Source: Byssothecium circinans (taxonomy: Eukaryota > Ascomycota > Dothideomycetes > Pleosporales > Massarinaceae). Taken from it: a DNA stretch of 64,000 bases. This document shows, piece after piece, positions 1 through 13,497 of this stretch. Positions within the stretch are counted from its first letter, which is position 1. Each line of letters starts with the position of its first letter. The stretch lies in NCBI GenBank assembly GCA_010015675.1, contig ML976991.1, forward strand, positions 969,017 through 1,033,016. Direction: 5' to 3'. Both the position numbers and the translations under genes were made by a program. The notes below the pieces were generated by a model that worked only from the letters and a program-made list of their open reading frames with translations, made no database searches and was not told where the DNA came from.

Positions 1-706
1 AAGAGGCGTTTGATTGTAGATGGGGGACCGCTGATGGTAAGGGCCATAACGCTAACAGCGCTAACGTATGCCTGGGCTGAAACCGAGATATTTCGCTCGT
101 CGTGGAACTCGGCAATGGCACTCTTCGCGGCGCTCTCAGAGATACCGGTGACGATGGTGGACCAGCTCTCCTTTGCGTTGGCAGATTGCTCAAGAGCATG
201 CTTTGCCGCACCGACGCAACTTCCAGCACGGAATGCAATCCGGACGGCTTGGACGGCAAGCGGTAGCAGTTCGTCCAAAGTCTTCGCCGAAGCCACAACA
301 GAACCAGCAAGCAGTCCAGTGCACAAACCGAGCACCCTCGTATTTGCGAGGTTGGGTACTTTTGTCGGATTCTCACCGTAATATCTGCGCAAGTTAGCTC
401 AGTTCAGATCGTGCTTAGGAAAACTTACCCAATGTAGTGCGCCAGTTGGGCTATCGTGACCATGCAGCTCTCCATCTCAGTGATCTTGACTCCCTTGGCA
501 TAGTACTGGTCCATCAGGTCATTCATGGTGAGGAAGTCCGGAATCTGCTCACGTTGCGGTCGTGGCAGCCTCTGAACCTCCTCCCGAAGGGCGACGCTGG
601 AGCGTTCCAAAAATTTGGTCAGCAACGCATTGCTTTTCCAGGTGCAAGCCTTCCGCAAAAGCGGATACTGGTTGGCAGTCTGATCTCCAAAGATGAGGAC
701 ATTCAT
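1..706 (-). CDS. Non-reducing polyketide synthase, N-terminal SAT domain only (partial; probable DHN-melanin PKS)
   Basis: Two exons are visible, 706-429 and 384 running off the window edge, with a 44-bp GT-AG intron (428-385). About 220 residues are present. The start MNVLIFGDQTANQYPLLRKA and the segment ending in IPDFLT are typical of the starter-unit acyltransferase (SAT) domain that opens fungal non-reducing PKSs. GLCTG at residues 112-116 is the expected GXCXG active-site motif (Cys114). Later KS, AT, PT, ACP and TE domains would lie outside the window. The CMR1-type regulator and T3HN reductase nearby point to the DHN-melanin synthase (PKS18/PKS1/ALM type), which builds 1,3,6,8-tetrahydroxynaphthalene from malonyl-CoA. 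The family is clear; the melanin assignment is inferred from context. The ATG at 706 is chosen because family members start just before the FGDQT motif. Confidence 0.87.
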
Positions 707-3700
707 GATGGCGGTAGTTCTCCGTGGATACGATGATGTGTTGGGTAGAAGTGTTAGGATATAGAAGCAGGTAGTCGATTGCGGCGACTAGAGATGCTTC
801 TGATCGAAGGATAAGGGGTCGGGGGAAAGTGGTACCTTGTCGAAAGGGTACGAGTGTATATTGGAGGAAGGTAAGTGCCGATCTGCTTGTCCAAGAGAAT
901 GGAAGAAGCACTTGATATGAAGTAGAAGAGAAGACCCAGGAGAGTGAATGTATTGAATGACAATTGAGAGATTGGCGGGGCCTTAATATTTGTAGGCAGG
1001 CGAGCAAGAGGGTATGATGACAAGTGCACTGTGCGTATCGGATCTGCGCGAGCACTGGTGGCTTCACGCACTGCTGAACCATGTACAGCAGCAACATATG
1101 GACGTGAAAACCAAAGTGGAGCATCCTTTCCTGGTTGGCAGTGCCATGATTCCGAGGGTGGATGGCGTGCATGGTCCGGGCTCCCTCCGTCTGAGCCCCC
1201 CTGGCTATAGTTAGAGGATGCACGCTAAAGAGACCCAGCTGCTGATGAGATATCGAGCATGCGAGCCATGCGTCAAGCACGTCAGGGGTGAGACGTTGCA
1301 GAATCGTGGTGTCAAGGCGCTGTCTCGAAGTTCGGATTGACTAGTCGGGTCCCCATGAGCCGGGGTGGGTATAGAGTCCGTGTCGTCCTGTCAGTTATGT
1401 CAGCTAATCGTGGAATTCAGACGAGATAAGGAATAGGCTGGTGCTGATCAGGGATGTATTGAGAAAGGTGAGGTGGTTGTGAGCCATGGACCAGGACTCC
1501 AGGAGTGAATTACTTGAGGCTTCGGCTCGAACAGACCTTGCGCTACAGAGTTGCACTATGCAGCACGAGGATCTTCAGTCTTTTCATGTTGAACGCACTG
1601 CTCTATAATTTCATAGATGCTTCATTGTTTGCAAACATAACGTCGTAGTGAGTCATCAATAGTCGGCTCCATAGTCAGGGGATCTTGAACTAAGATGCTG
1701 GATTTCTAGGGATTACAAAAACACACAGATTATGGCCGCAGACGCCAATGTCCTTGGTAATCCAGTAATAACAACAGATCCGTATGAATGCCATCAATGA
1801 CCGTGCTGTCAGCAGCTTTTCGCTTGGAGCTTGGATAAGGTGCTAGGGACAATAGTCCAGATAGCCTGACGGGATGTTTCAAACCCGTGAGGCAGGCCTG
1901 ATGTAGTTAGCGTGGCCGTGCCCTAGCAGGAACTCATGGGAAGAAGAGCCGCTTTGGGATGATTCGGGTACGAGTGCGGCGAAGGCGCGGGCCTTCTTCT
2001 TCCATTCGAGCGTATGTTTCTCGCGTTTGACTAGCGCACAGAGCTGGCGAGAAGTTGATGCTCTCGATGCTGATGACGCCATGAATCAAAGCGTGGTGAA
2101 CCAACAATGCGACCGAAGCCATGCTAAACGAGGGACAGAGCCACAGGAGGTTTCGGCGAGGCGAGGAATCGAGGCAACGCTAAACTGCCAATACTGGGAC
2201 GGTCACGATTCGCTTCAGTCCGAGTCGTCGGTCTTCCCCACACCGGGTACATCGTCAACAATCCGAGCGTGCCTGAGAACCGCGGTAGGCGTATGGATTC
2301 CCACAAGCTGAAAAGGCTGCATATCTCTGCCCCGCTACAAGGTCTTGACAGGACCCTGGCCTTTGGAGAGCCGTGGGTCATCATCCATCAGACGAGACGA
2401 CGGCTTGGGCGGCGAGGTCCAGAAGATGATGTTGTCAGAGCAAACGGGTGCCCGGCAGGCCCGAGTAACGCTGATGCGGCTAAGCCACCGTAGGTGGCAC
2501 TGAGGGTTAGAATACGGAAGGTCACTGCCACCCTCAGCGGAGCGGAAGTAGATACCATGGTATGCATGGTGGGAGGGCGGAACCAGGAGCCATTCCAAAA
2601 GCTCCATGGAAAACTTTGATACGGGTTCCATGCTTTTCGAAAGATGCGATTGCTGTCGACTTGCTGACGGTGGCGATGTTGCGATGGCCGGGTTGATGGG
2701 TAGATACGAGTGGTGAAGATGGTCGCGTCTCCCCTTCCACCGGGTTGGGTCAGTGCGTTGTTTCGTGCCAAGCTTTATTAGCTCAGCCGGCCCCCCAGAC
2801 TAACCGGTCGTTTTACTTCATTGTTTTACCCCGACCGACTATACCACGACGATCACCACAACGCCTCGCCCATACAAAACGTTCCCATCAGACCAAATAA
2901 GGTGGGGTGATATCTGTCATGATAAATGTCGTATCATCGGTATCTCTAAATCCCTCTGCAGGTGTACCCACACTCCGCGTAGAGCTTACAAGGTTAGCTG
3001 GTGAGCCATTCTGCATTGATCTATCGAAGCTTGGTCTCAATCCTTTCTTCCAAACTTTGCCGATGCCCACGAGCTCATCCTATACTCTAATAAAAATCCT
3101 GCATGCCAGGTATCGCCGATCAAGAAAAACTCTTCACTGGCTTGGCTTCAGCACGCTCTGCATCTCACTCTAATTCTGGGAGCACTACCGTCAGTATGGT
3201 AAACGTCAACCCTCTGGAACCATGGTTCTATTCCTTCTGGGCTGCTAGCGGTTTGTATCCATGGTTGACAGCGGAATACACCCAACCCCGTGGGCCTAGC
3301 ATCTCTGCAACTGCGAATACACATTAGCTAGTCCCTCCCACAATACTACACCAAACTAGCATCTTCTCCACTATACAGTTCGTTGTGTCACGGAAAATTC
3401 TGTCCCCTTTGGCTGGTCAGTGTTCTCATTGTCATCGCTAACAATCATTCTGTGAGATAGAGTCGTAGTCACTTTGGCTGATCCTACCTACAGTGACGTA
3501 ACGATCCTTGATATCTCCGACCGACCTATTCAACCTCTTTATATACCATACCATTCAGTCAGATGAATTATCCGATAACCATTTGGTTCTCAGGATGCTG
3601 CATAGAGAGAAAGACCTCCGCTTCGCATCCCGCGCCCATAAGTGATTCCCTTAACGAAACGCACGATGGAACTCACACAGACAGAACCACTATACGAGCG

Positions 3701-6700
3701 GAATCCGAATGAAGCTATACATACAGCTACGACCTTCTATGATTCAAAGACGGTAGAGCTCCGCTTGCAGCAAATTGCGGAGACTTCTTTCGATCGACAA
3801 CTCAACCACGCGTAACCCCCTCTCAATTATTCACTCATGACAGAGCTTTCTATACTAGTTTCAGCACATTTAAACTCCAAAGGCGAGCAAGGCAACATCA
3901 CCAGCTCATCTGGAGACGGGACCTCTTCTCAACACCACCACTCCTCATGGATGTCATCGCGCGGTCTACGATACTATGTGCACACAACTCACAAGGCGGT
4001 GCCCACCATTTTTTCAACACATCAAGCATTCTTCCGTGCTGTCGAAACTTCGTCGGTTGCCCCTGAGATGCATAAACTCGAAATGCAATGATGCTACGTC
4101 AAACCACGAACCTATCCATTCACATCGCAATTTTAAAGTTCGGCGCAAAAGATGGCGTCGAAAGCAATGGTGAGCATGAGGCTCAGTCGCTTCGTCAAAA
4201 CGCACAGTGGGCGCTACTGCCTCATATTTTCAAGCTTCACGTCGCTACCTCTTGATATTGCTTTCGAGCTCCCCTCCTTGGCAAATGCACTAAAACACCA
4301 GCCACATGAGCGGAATCCAACATCCCGGTGGTGGTCACGTCCCGAGCCGTCACCCTTCGGTTGTGGTAGCGAAAGGCAAAAACGAATGCGGCGTCTAGAC
4401 TGATTCGCCAAGGTGTGCCACTATGAAGTTAGGCAGTGGCACCAACCCGAATCAATAGTCCATGCCTGAGTCGTGTTCATTCTGCTTCAACCGGTGTTGC
4501 TATTCTGGTATTTTCAGCTCTGTTCATCGTGAAGTTCAAGTTTCAGGCCCTGCTTGACGCTCCAGGCTCCCCGGAAAGGTCATGATGGGTTGCGAAATAC
4601 TACCTTGCTGGCCATTTTCTCCGATGAAACAGCCTGGACTAATGAATGTTCGGTCTTCCCGCATCGTTGACAAGCATAGGAAACTCTCGTACAACTGCAA
4701 CAAATCGACAGATACTCCCAGCTTCCACGGGAAGGCGTATGCGGAGTCGCGATGAGACTATCACTGCAGGACCTCCGATATTGGCGCCGCGAAAGATACC
4801 ACTGTACGTGAACCGCGCCCCTGTTGAATGCGCTTGAGTATTGGTGGCCAACGCAGGAACCTTGGAAGTCTCAAACCCCAAATCTGAGCCTCGATCATGT
4901 GATCGGATCGAATTCTCCAGAGCCCCACGCGAAATTACGTCTCGATGTAGTCGGTATACTGCCACACTCCCTAGGGACAGCCAACACAAAAGGACGATCC
5001 GAGATGTGAAATGCGTAGGTCTATCTCCCGTGAGCGGGCGCAGAATTCGATCCGTCGTCATCTCATTCGATGGTGTAGGTAGCCGCCCCCGAAAACGGTT
5101 ACCCACTTGGTGCGGAACCATCAGAATACCGTTCCACAGGAAAAATGATGACGATGTACACAGCGAACCCTTGAGATTCTGATGAGTTGTGGTTACAGTT
5201 GCGGCTGGATTTCAATTCTCTGTGGCTTTGTGGCTTGTGGTGCACAGGTACGTACCCGAAGGCCAGACCAGACCAGTCTGAAGTTGACAAGAAGAGTGTG
5301 GTACCTGACGTTCCAGCATGGTGGATGGCAGGCGTCCTCAGCCTCATGCCTGGGATCACCGGAGCCATGGGAGGTGTTCAATGTCTCTCGCGCGACCTTT
5401 CGCTTATCTCCATGAACCTGAGCGCTTTGACTTTCCCTTATATACATCACCGCGATGGGGTGATGCCGAAGTTACACCATAGTTTTCTTCTATGAAGCAA
5501 ACACCACAGCACTGATACTTTTCCTATACAACCTCCCGAGATCGCCTCCTACTACACCGAGCGATAGGTCTTTCGGTGGCGCGGCGTTCGACGTGATTCG
5601 CGGATTGGTGCATATTAAACCTCAGCTGCATAATGACCTACGTCTATCACCAGATTGCCGAGAGCAAAACACATACTGCAAGGATTACGACTGAGATTGA
5701 GTTTGATGGTACGCTCTGCTAAAAATCCACCGTGGTACATTATTGATCTCTCCAGTCTTCCAAGCGCGGGAAACGATGCTCCGAGATTATTTTTTGCAAG
5801 GGACATGTTTGTTGTTCAGAACACGGGACGACTTCTCCACAGATTACGTTGACAGGTACATAATGTGGAACATGAGTGCGAAGCTTGGGGAGCACTTCCG
5901 AGGGAATCAGAGCATTCACCGCTGCCGTCGTACACGTCTTCCATCCCTTCGGTGACCCACGGGGCGCCCTCGTTACCTCTGTACTACACATGCATCTTGC
6001 TTGGACACTGCATTATCGACGAAACCACCTCGTGACGAAATGACTCTGCAGACTGCATTCAATAAGACAGTCGCATACCCTTGCGTTCCAAGTCTACCTT
6101 TACCACCCAAGCCCCACCAACGTCTAGCCGTCATGCCAGCAGACCCTGCTTCCAATGATCTAGCGTTTCCAGGATCCTTTCTGCCGTATACTCCAACATC
6201 GTGCCTCCGAGGGTCTGAACCATGCGAGCGCTATTGGGACTCGTGTCCTCTTGCACTACGAACGGCCGCCTCGTGGGGACTATGATCACGTTGTAATGGA
6301 TCTCGCGCTGCATAACCTAGCGCCGTTACACGACCGGCACGCGAGGCATGGAATCGTAACACCAGACAGCGACAGCCGAAGATATTGACAGCAGTTTTGC
6401 CAAACCGTGAAGATTGCCTGGAAGCGATGGGATACGCATGAGGTTGTATAGAAAAGTGGAGAAAATGGGGAGGCATGCAGGACCCTGCTTTTGTGAGGAA
6501 GTACTTTCGTCTTGGAAGATGCAATGTCACTTCGTATACGTATTCTGCTTCTAGCGAGACCCGCAGTTTCCGTCTTATCTGTCAACAGCTTTCTCAGCGT
6601 GAGAACGTCGGTATATCGGTGTTAATAATGCATCCTGCCATATCGTTAGCTCACTCTCGTCGGCTTCGTCGGTGCCCCGTTTCGGAGTGAAAAAGCTCTC

Positions 6701-9158
6701 TCGGACGTAAAACCTCAGGTCACTCAAAGGTACCCCAACAGTTCTACCTTGTACGACAAAGTACCCCCGGCGGTGACGAGTGCATATCCTGTTCGGGTTA
6801 TGGATACATGAGACTGTACGAATATGTCGTGTAAGCAGACTAAGCGAGCAGTTCGCAGCCTGCTCCCTCACCGCCATGTGGATGCTGTGCCCTGAACTTT
6901 GTCGTGGTACCACAGAATGGATGTTGTCAGGCTTGCATCTGCGTGTTAAGGAAACTGTGCCTCGGGTATGAACATATTGGGAAGGGAGTACATAGACGAG
7001 CTTAGAGATGGATTACAAAGTGTTATTGTGACGGCAGACTTACTCATCCGTTATTTATCACGGACTAGAGCGGAAAGTGCTATGTATATGAGACGTGGAT
7101 ATTGAGGTGTTGGATGTTTCTGGGCTTCGACCCTGCAGTTTGTGGCATGATTGCAGATGCAGGAGAGGCGAAGGTGAGCATGTTCATGGTGAGACGGCGG
7201 ATAACGGGTACCGGGTAAACTTATCCGACGACAGGGTATAGACGATAACACTATGAAGTATCTTATGTGAGTATAGCATGTGAAAATAAGGAAGTCTACG
7301 AAGCTGTAACAAAATCGCACCCTTGACTCCGCCAAAGGTATATCCACGCCGCAACATAGCCTTGAAGAACTTGGTACCGAAGATTACGTGATGCATTGCG
7401 GTTGCGTACCTCACCGTCTTCAGAAGTTGATTCAACAGCTGTGTTTCGCATTGCTCTTTGGAACACTTGCCTTATAGAGTAGGAGTAAACGTAAGCTGAA
7501 CGCACGCCGCCCCCCAACTCTCCACTCACCGTTTTACTACGAGGTAAGCTTCCGCTGTCAACACGCATTAGCTCTCACCCCAACGCAGCCAACCGTTGCG
7601 GGAGTGCCGCCATGAGTAAGATGGGAATGTTCCAGCTTCGAACGAAATATCCCTCCTCGAACACAGGATCGTGCACCAGAATCAGCTTGTCTTGAAACCA
7701 TAAGCTTATGGGCCACGCGGCAGCTGTAGGCTTCCTAATCAAATGTTCCTGATTATTCACACCTTTCCAACTCAAAGCGGGAAAAAAACGACGTTAGCGT
7801 CAGCAGCCCAGGTACATTGACCGATCACTTGTCGTGCCTTGCCCAGTGTTCGAGACTTCTTCGGTATGGCTACGCCAAGGGGGTCCTTCCTTGAATATGC
7901 AATAGTTGACCGGTACCTTGGGACTGAGGAGGATGCAGACATGGTGTGCGGTATCGTGAGACTGTGCCCGGAGTGTCGGGTGCTTACTGTATGCGTGATA
8001 TACAAGGTACGGTGACGAATCAAGTAGTGATGGAATATCTTCGCTGCAGGGTACTTGTATACCTCTTGAATGCTTTGGCGTTATCTCCGCATGCAAAGAC
8101 AAAAGTTTGAGTTAAAGAAGAGGTAGAGCGCAAATACATTCTCATATCATAACCGAGTGATGGTCCTTTAACTTTCGCTTAATTGATATGTGTTCTTCTT
8201 CTATTCGCTCCAAAGGCCTCTGTAGATTTGACTTTGAAAGATACAAAGTCGGCGACTTGACTACTTAACCTTCGCTTCCAACACACCATGTCTGGCATAA
8301 GATCGACAATCAGGTATGAATGCATTGCCCATTATCAAGCATCAGCTCAAGTCCTCGAGAAATTCACCCCGCGTCGCTCCCACTCTTCGCTTACGGACCG
8401 CCAAAAGGCGCAGTGCGTTTTCACTAGACAGCCTTCACACAGCCACCAATAGCTTCCCACAGTAGCTCTGCTGATCCCCGCAAACCTTACTCCAAGTACA
8501 AATCGCGATAGACGTTTGTAAGTAGCGCCCCAGAAATAGCGACGATCCTATTTCGAGGTGTATGGGGCAGTGTGTTCGCGAAAACCGCTAAGGCTTCAGG
8601 CGTGTGTACAAGTCTTCGCGGGTTCGAAAGAGAGCCGAGCGGAGAACCGCAAGCGTGGATACAGTACCTTCTCTCTTCGAGCAGATAACTGTCTCGTATT
8701 CGTAGGTTTGTCCGGTTTCCGCTGCCGTCAGACCGAGAGATGGTTGGTGGCTGATGGGTGATGCTTGGCTTTTGCTACCCCGCGGGATGCTTATAAGCCC
8801 TCCATGTACCATATGGTACCCTCACGAGCTCTCGAGCGACCCAATCATAACTTTGGAAACATCCCCCCACGCTGTGCTATGACGTGGTGTATCATGAGTG
8901 TTAAGTCGGAGGTCGCGGGTTAAGTAGGTAGGCAATGGCTGCCTAGCCGCCTAGCTCGTGAGTACACTGGTGGAAAGATGCTGACCGTCACTTGCAGGAG
9001 GGAGGGTGAGATTCAAAATTCCAGAAAGGAAATTTTTTCGGCTGCTCTTCTCTTGGTGCATGTGCAGTGCTCGAGGTGGTGGTTCGTCGGACGAATTCGG
9101 TTCCAAAGAAGTGGTCGAAGTTTCCTCTGCGTGCACGCTTTTGTTATTTTGAGGGATA

Positions 9159-9861
9159 CCGTGTCCGTGCGCGTAACGCCCGGATTCGCGTAACGCCCGC
9201 CTTTTACTAGGAAAATTAAAGAAAATAAGTAACTTTAAAGCTATATAACTTTTTAATTACTTTTTCTTTTTAAAAGCTTCCTTAACTAAAGTTATAAAGA
9301 AAAACTATCTTTATAACTTTAAAATTTTAGTTTTTTAATAATAATTAGTTTAAAGAAAAAAGTATAAAAGTACTAAAACTTAAGTCTTTAAAATTAAAAA
9401 ATAATATTTTTTTAGAAGTAAAGTATACTATTTAGAATATATTTTATATTAGGTTCTTTTTAATAAAATAACTATTTAAGAAGATATATTATCTTTCCTA
9501 ATTTTCTTATATAAAAAAGATTAAAAGATAGTATAACTTCCTAGTTAATAATTTTATTAGAAAAAACCTAACATAAAATATATTCTAAATAGTATACTTT
9601 ACTTCTAAAAAAATATTATTTTTTAATTTTAAAGATTTAAGTTTTAGTACTTTTATACTTTTTTCTTTAAACTAATTATTATTAAAAAACTAAAATTTTA
9701 AAGTTATAAAGATAGTTTTTCTCTATAACTTTAGTTAAGGAAGCTTTTAAAAAGAAAAAGTAATTAAAAAGTTATATAGCTTTAAAGTTACTTATTTTCT
9801 TTAATTTTCCTAGTAAAAGGCGGGCGTTACGCGAATCCGGGCGTTACGCGCACGGACACGC
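9159..9861. mobile_element. Foldback/MITE-like element: roughly 700-bp near-perfect palindrome, AT-rich core with GC-rich ends
   Basis: The sequence from 9160 reads almost identically to the reverse complement starting at 9860, giving arms of about 300 bp around a centre near 9510. Arms pair without indels near the ends and differ by only scattered substitutions; only the central 60-80 bp is less symmetrical. The outer 45 bp of each arm is GC-rich and holds a direct repeat of CGCGTAACGCCC (9170-9181 and 9187-9198, mirrored at 9839-9850 and 9822-9833). The rest is extremely AT-rich. A TA dinucleotide flanks each end (9157-9158 and 9862-9863), compatible with the target duplication of Tc1/mariner-type elements. 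No transposase frame is present. It is either a non-autonomous inverted-repeat transposon or a head-to-head duplication; the flanking TA is suggestive only. Confidence 0.72.
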
Positions 9862-12800
9862 TATTTATTGATCGAGCAAAACATATGTAAGGCCTTCCTT
9901 CCACACGTTAGAGATAATAGTAAGTGCTGAGAGAATCGATCGAATACGTTGTTGAATAAACTTTTATCTTCGCTGCTCGTATCGGATGTTGTATGTCGTA
10001 CATATCGCGGCTTGAGTGTGTAGACAAAAGCCTGTTTTTCTCCGTCAAGATGTGCCCTTTGGACCCTGCTTGCGGGATCTACAGAGCTTCTCCACAAGTT
10101 GCGTGTCCAGTCAAAGAGCACAATACAGTCTAGTCAGGTTTGTACGGATCTTGTCGTCGTAAGATGGGGTCAGTCGCACCCATGAGACACACAGAGCGAC
10201 CATGCGCGGCAAAGAAATTGGAGTCGACAGGAGAAGTATTTGTCAAGAAGTTATGAAACTTTAGACGATAACGCTGGTGACTGCAAGAAAACCCTGATCT
10301 CAGTGTTTAAGATCAATAGATCGAGATGCTAGCGGCCTTCTAGAAACGTTTGAGGAAACTTTAATGACTCCAATTTCCAAATACCGCCGAAGTTTTGTGA
10401 GATTGAGTTCAAAGTAACGATGTATGAAACAATAGTTTCGAGAACGATAGCGCACACACTTGAGTTTCGCAATAAGAACGAGGGGAAATAACGTGGTAGA
10501 TACCGGTAGTAGAAACGGCCTTGAGTTTCGACTCTGTGGTGGCGGTGTTGAGCGAGTCGTACAACCGAACTGCTCTCCCCTCTTAAAATTTGAGGCTGAC
10601 TCGTGCAGAGGACAGACACTGAGTCTTGGTCAAACTCAACTTCACATCTGCTCCCATTTTGGGAGCCCCTGTGGAAAGATCGACAACTGGGATTTCTCCA
10701 AGCGAGAAGCGATCGGCGCATGCATCTCGAAAAATCCTGGAGCTTGGAAGTTGGAACGGTGCGGTGCCCCAAGCATTGGGTTTGGCATCTTGAGTCGCAT
10801 TGCATAGCCTCATTTCTCGGAACAATACGATGGGCTTGCTGCTTAACACAATGTATTAATAAAGGTTTGGAGTTGCTTAGAGTCGGATTCTGCAGATAAG
10901 ATTGGCGGTTGTCAGACAGCGTGGAGGCGCGGGAAAAAGCGCCTCGCAGCTAGCCTAAGCGAGGGGCTTTCGTTATACACTTCGATGTAGTTGTCGGCGG
11001 ATGAAAAGAGTAATGATGGCAGCGGTAGAGGTCGTGATGCGCAATGATTTCATTCATGCTTGCTGAACTGATGATTCTTGCTGGTTGCTTGTACATGTAC
11101 ATACATTACGAGCTGACTTTTGCTGTGCACTAGGCTTTCTTAAAAGGGACTAGTGTACGAAGTCTAGTATGATTTGTTGTCAAATTCTCTGCTGAAAAAG
11201 ACGGCTCTCAATAATAGGTAGGTTCGGGTCCTGTATTAGCGAAATTGGTCGTAGATGTCATGGAGAAAACATCGGAGGGCTTGAACAGAGTCCACTGTAT
11301 GCATCCTCATATCGAGTCCGCAGTTGGAGACTTCAAGTCATCATGGACGATAATCTTCATCGCGTCCTGCAGTAGCCTAATGTCATGGATTGGAGGAAAC
11401 GGTATAGCGTCTGGGTTGAGCTGCAAGGTTCTTTGCGCAAAAAAATCCCGAAGCCGTAGCTATGTCAAAGCGAAAAAGCTTAAGCGGCACGATCGGATCC
11501 CTTGCTGACCAGCAACAGAATCCCTGCCGGCGGTGTGTAATAATAGCTGATGTAGCGCCAATGACGCAGCTCCACGCGAGCTAGCTGAAGAAGTGAGGAC
11601 CAGAGGCATCACTGCAGCCGCAGTGAGCAGCTTTCAGCGCTGCGTGTCCAAGGCCAACCATAGATGTCGGGAATGCGCTTGAGATTGGACAGATAATATA
11701 CAATTACCTAACTAACAATAACACTTGGAGCTGTTGAGTCGTGAGGATAGAGACTGGGAAAAGTCAATTGCGCGCATGCAGTACCTAAAGTGGAATCGCG
11801 AAACTCTGAGCTAGGGGTTGATAACGCCGTGATGATGTGGGTTTCGTTGCACAACGGCCACACATGTGCAGATGTTCCAACGAGGAAATCGACGGCTGAT
11901 GGCCACGTTGGATGGTCCCCAAGACAGTGGCTGATTGTTTTGAAACCACACGAAACTCCTGTCAGCCTATGTCTTCGATGGGTTCTCTAGGGCCAAGAAT
12001 ACGCATGCTGGGTTGGAATTGAAGCCCTTGGTGTAAGCCCGATTGCTGCTGTCCAGTTGCAGAGCGACAATGCGGTGCGCAAGACGGCCGGGTGCCAGCG
12101 AATGTTTTCACCGATGCTGACTGTGCGCAGTGTTTCGTAGGGCAGTCGCGTGGGGTTGCAATATGCTTTACTAGCGGTAAAATCCACGCACATTTCGCAA
12201 TAAAACGAGGCAGTGTTGTAGGTATTCGCGACATCCAAGAGCTGACATACGACTGCATGTAAATGGCACGTTCCGCTCGCGACCCAAAAAATGTCTCTTG
12301 AATCCTCAATGGTTAGCTGCCTCCGGATACTTAAGTTTATACGACACTTTCAGGCATGGCTGAGCGTGTTCGCTTGTGAATGCGAACTCAGATATGCGGC
12401 GGTAGTGTTGTTGTCGCTGTCGGTGGTGGACCGCATCGATAAGGTCGTAATCCCAAAAAGGCAGCGCGCCTCGGACCGCTACTCCCGTCCGTATGCAGAG
12501 TACTGGCGAATACATTACCGTCACATACACACTACCTCCTTCCGGCCGTGCCGTGCATATGCCGGGCCGTGCTCCTTCGACGCCGTCGTCCCGCTATGTG
12601 TGCCACAATATCCCTTACCCTAGCTCCCCTCGCTGCACACTCCATGCCAGCGCCCCCAAAACGACCCTCCCAGCTCGGCCGATCTTCCAAGCCTCCCTTG
12701 TCTGTCATGGTTCTTATCGAGGCTCGTGCTAGGATGTCGGGACCAGCGTTGTCCAAGCCCCTGGTGCCGCATGTAACGGAATCCAGGACAAGCGGAGCGC

Positions 12801-13372
12801 TAGTTGACCATCATTCTCAGAGCTGGAGCCATCAACTCGAGCGCTTTTCTCCATTCTGGATTATGCATCGACTGTCCTCGTTGGGGAAGGCAAATCCAGA
12901 GCTACCTGTGCCTGCTGTGGTCCGACTGTAGTCTGCTGCGCCTTCTCGGTCCCCTTCGCCCACGGTCGCTTCTTCCAATCTTCCAATTACTCTTCTCACG
13001 CTTTCACTCTCCATAGCGGATGTTTCCTGTCTCCAGGCCCGTCAGCAAGGACCACAGCCCCCCTGGCAGACCTCTATTATCTGACTCTTTCTAAGCGGCC
13101 ATATCTGAAACTCGTCTTCGGTCGCGATTCTTATAATTCCTACTGCAGTTATCTCTCAGTCATCCGCTCGCTGCCTGTTCCCACCTAATCCAACTCAAGA
13201 ATAGTCCCGCATCGACGCACGAACCCTTCTACATCATCTTTTCATCCACCATTTTTGTATCCGTTCGAGCTGGTTCTTTTCACCGTCTTTGTGGTCCACC
13301 GTACCATATCTCAACTTGGCTCGCATTTGCACCCACCGCATTGTCACCTTCTGGCCAATATACGTGGTCTGC

Positions 13373-13378
13373 ATGTGA
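13373..13378 (+). promoter_or_regulatory. Possible start-stop uORF (ATG TGA) in the regulator leader
   Basis: An ATG followed directly by TGA lies 120 bp before the regulator's start codon in C/T-rich DNA that looks like 5' leader. If the transcript begins upstream, this minimal uORF could reduce initiation at the main start. The transcription start is not visible in the sequence, so this is a weak inference. Confidence 0.25.
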
Positions 13379-13497
13379 CACTACTCCACACCTAACCAAA
13401 CATCATTCCCGAATCTTCCATCACGGCCGCATTCGCGTTCGCCAAAAACCTTCGTCTTCATTCTAAACGGCCACTCTTGTTGAAGCGGCCCTCGAAC

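Larger units (their letters stand above)
707..13497. other. Long gene-poor intergenic region between divergent PKS and regulator
   Basis: About 12.8 kb separate the PKS start and the regulator start, which are transcribed away from each other. Open frames here reach about 160 codons (for example 4639-5121 minus and 10329-10805 minus), but none shows a recognisable domain, spliced continuation or protein-like composition, so I call none a gene. The one structured feature is the palindromic element at 9159-9861. From about 12,900 to 13,497 the plus strand is rich in C and T, as expected for a fungal promoter and 5' leader of the regulator. Confidence 0.6.

Noticed and set aside
549..1280. 243-codon minus-strand frame overlapping the PKS start
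   Set aside because: It runs in a different frame from the SAT domain and through its promoter, with no domain.
4639..5121. 160-codon minus-strand open frame
   Set aside because: No recognisable domain, no partner exons and no protein-like composition; a frame this long is expected by chance in 64 kb of six-frame DNA.
8600..8640. GGTTCGAA-like motif suggesting a tRNA T-loop
   Set aside because: No matching acceptor stem, D-arm or anticodon arm could be built around it.
10329..10805. 158-codon minus-strand open frame
   Set aside because: Rich in Cys, Arg and Ser with no domain; overlapping frames of similar length on both strands suggest random openness.
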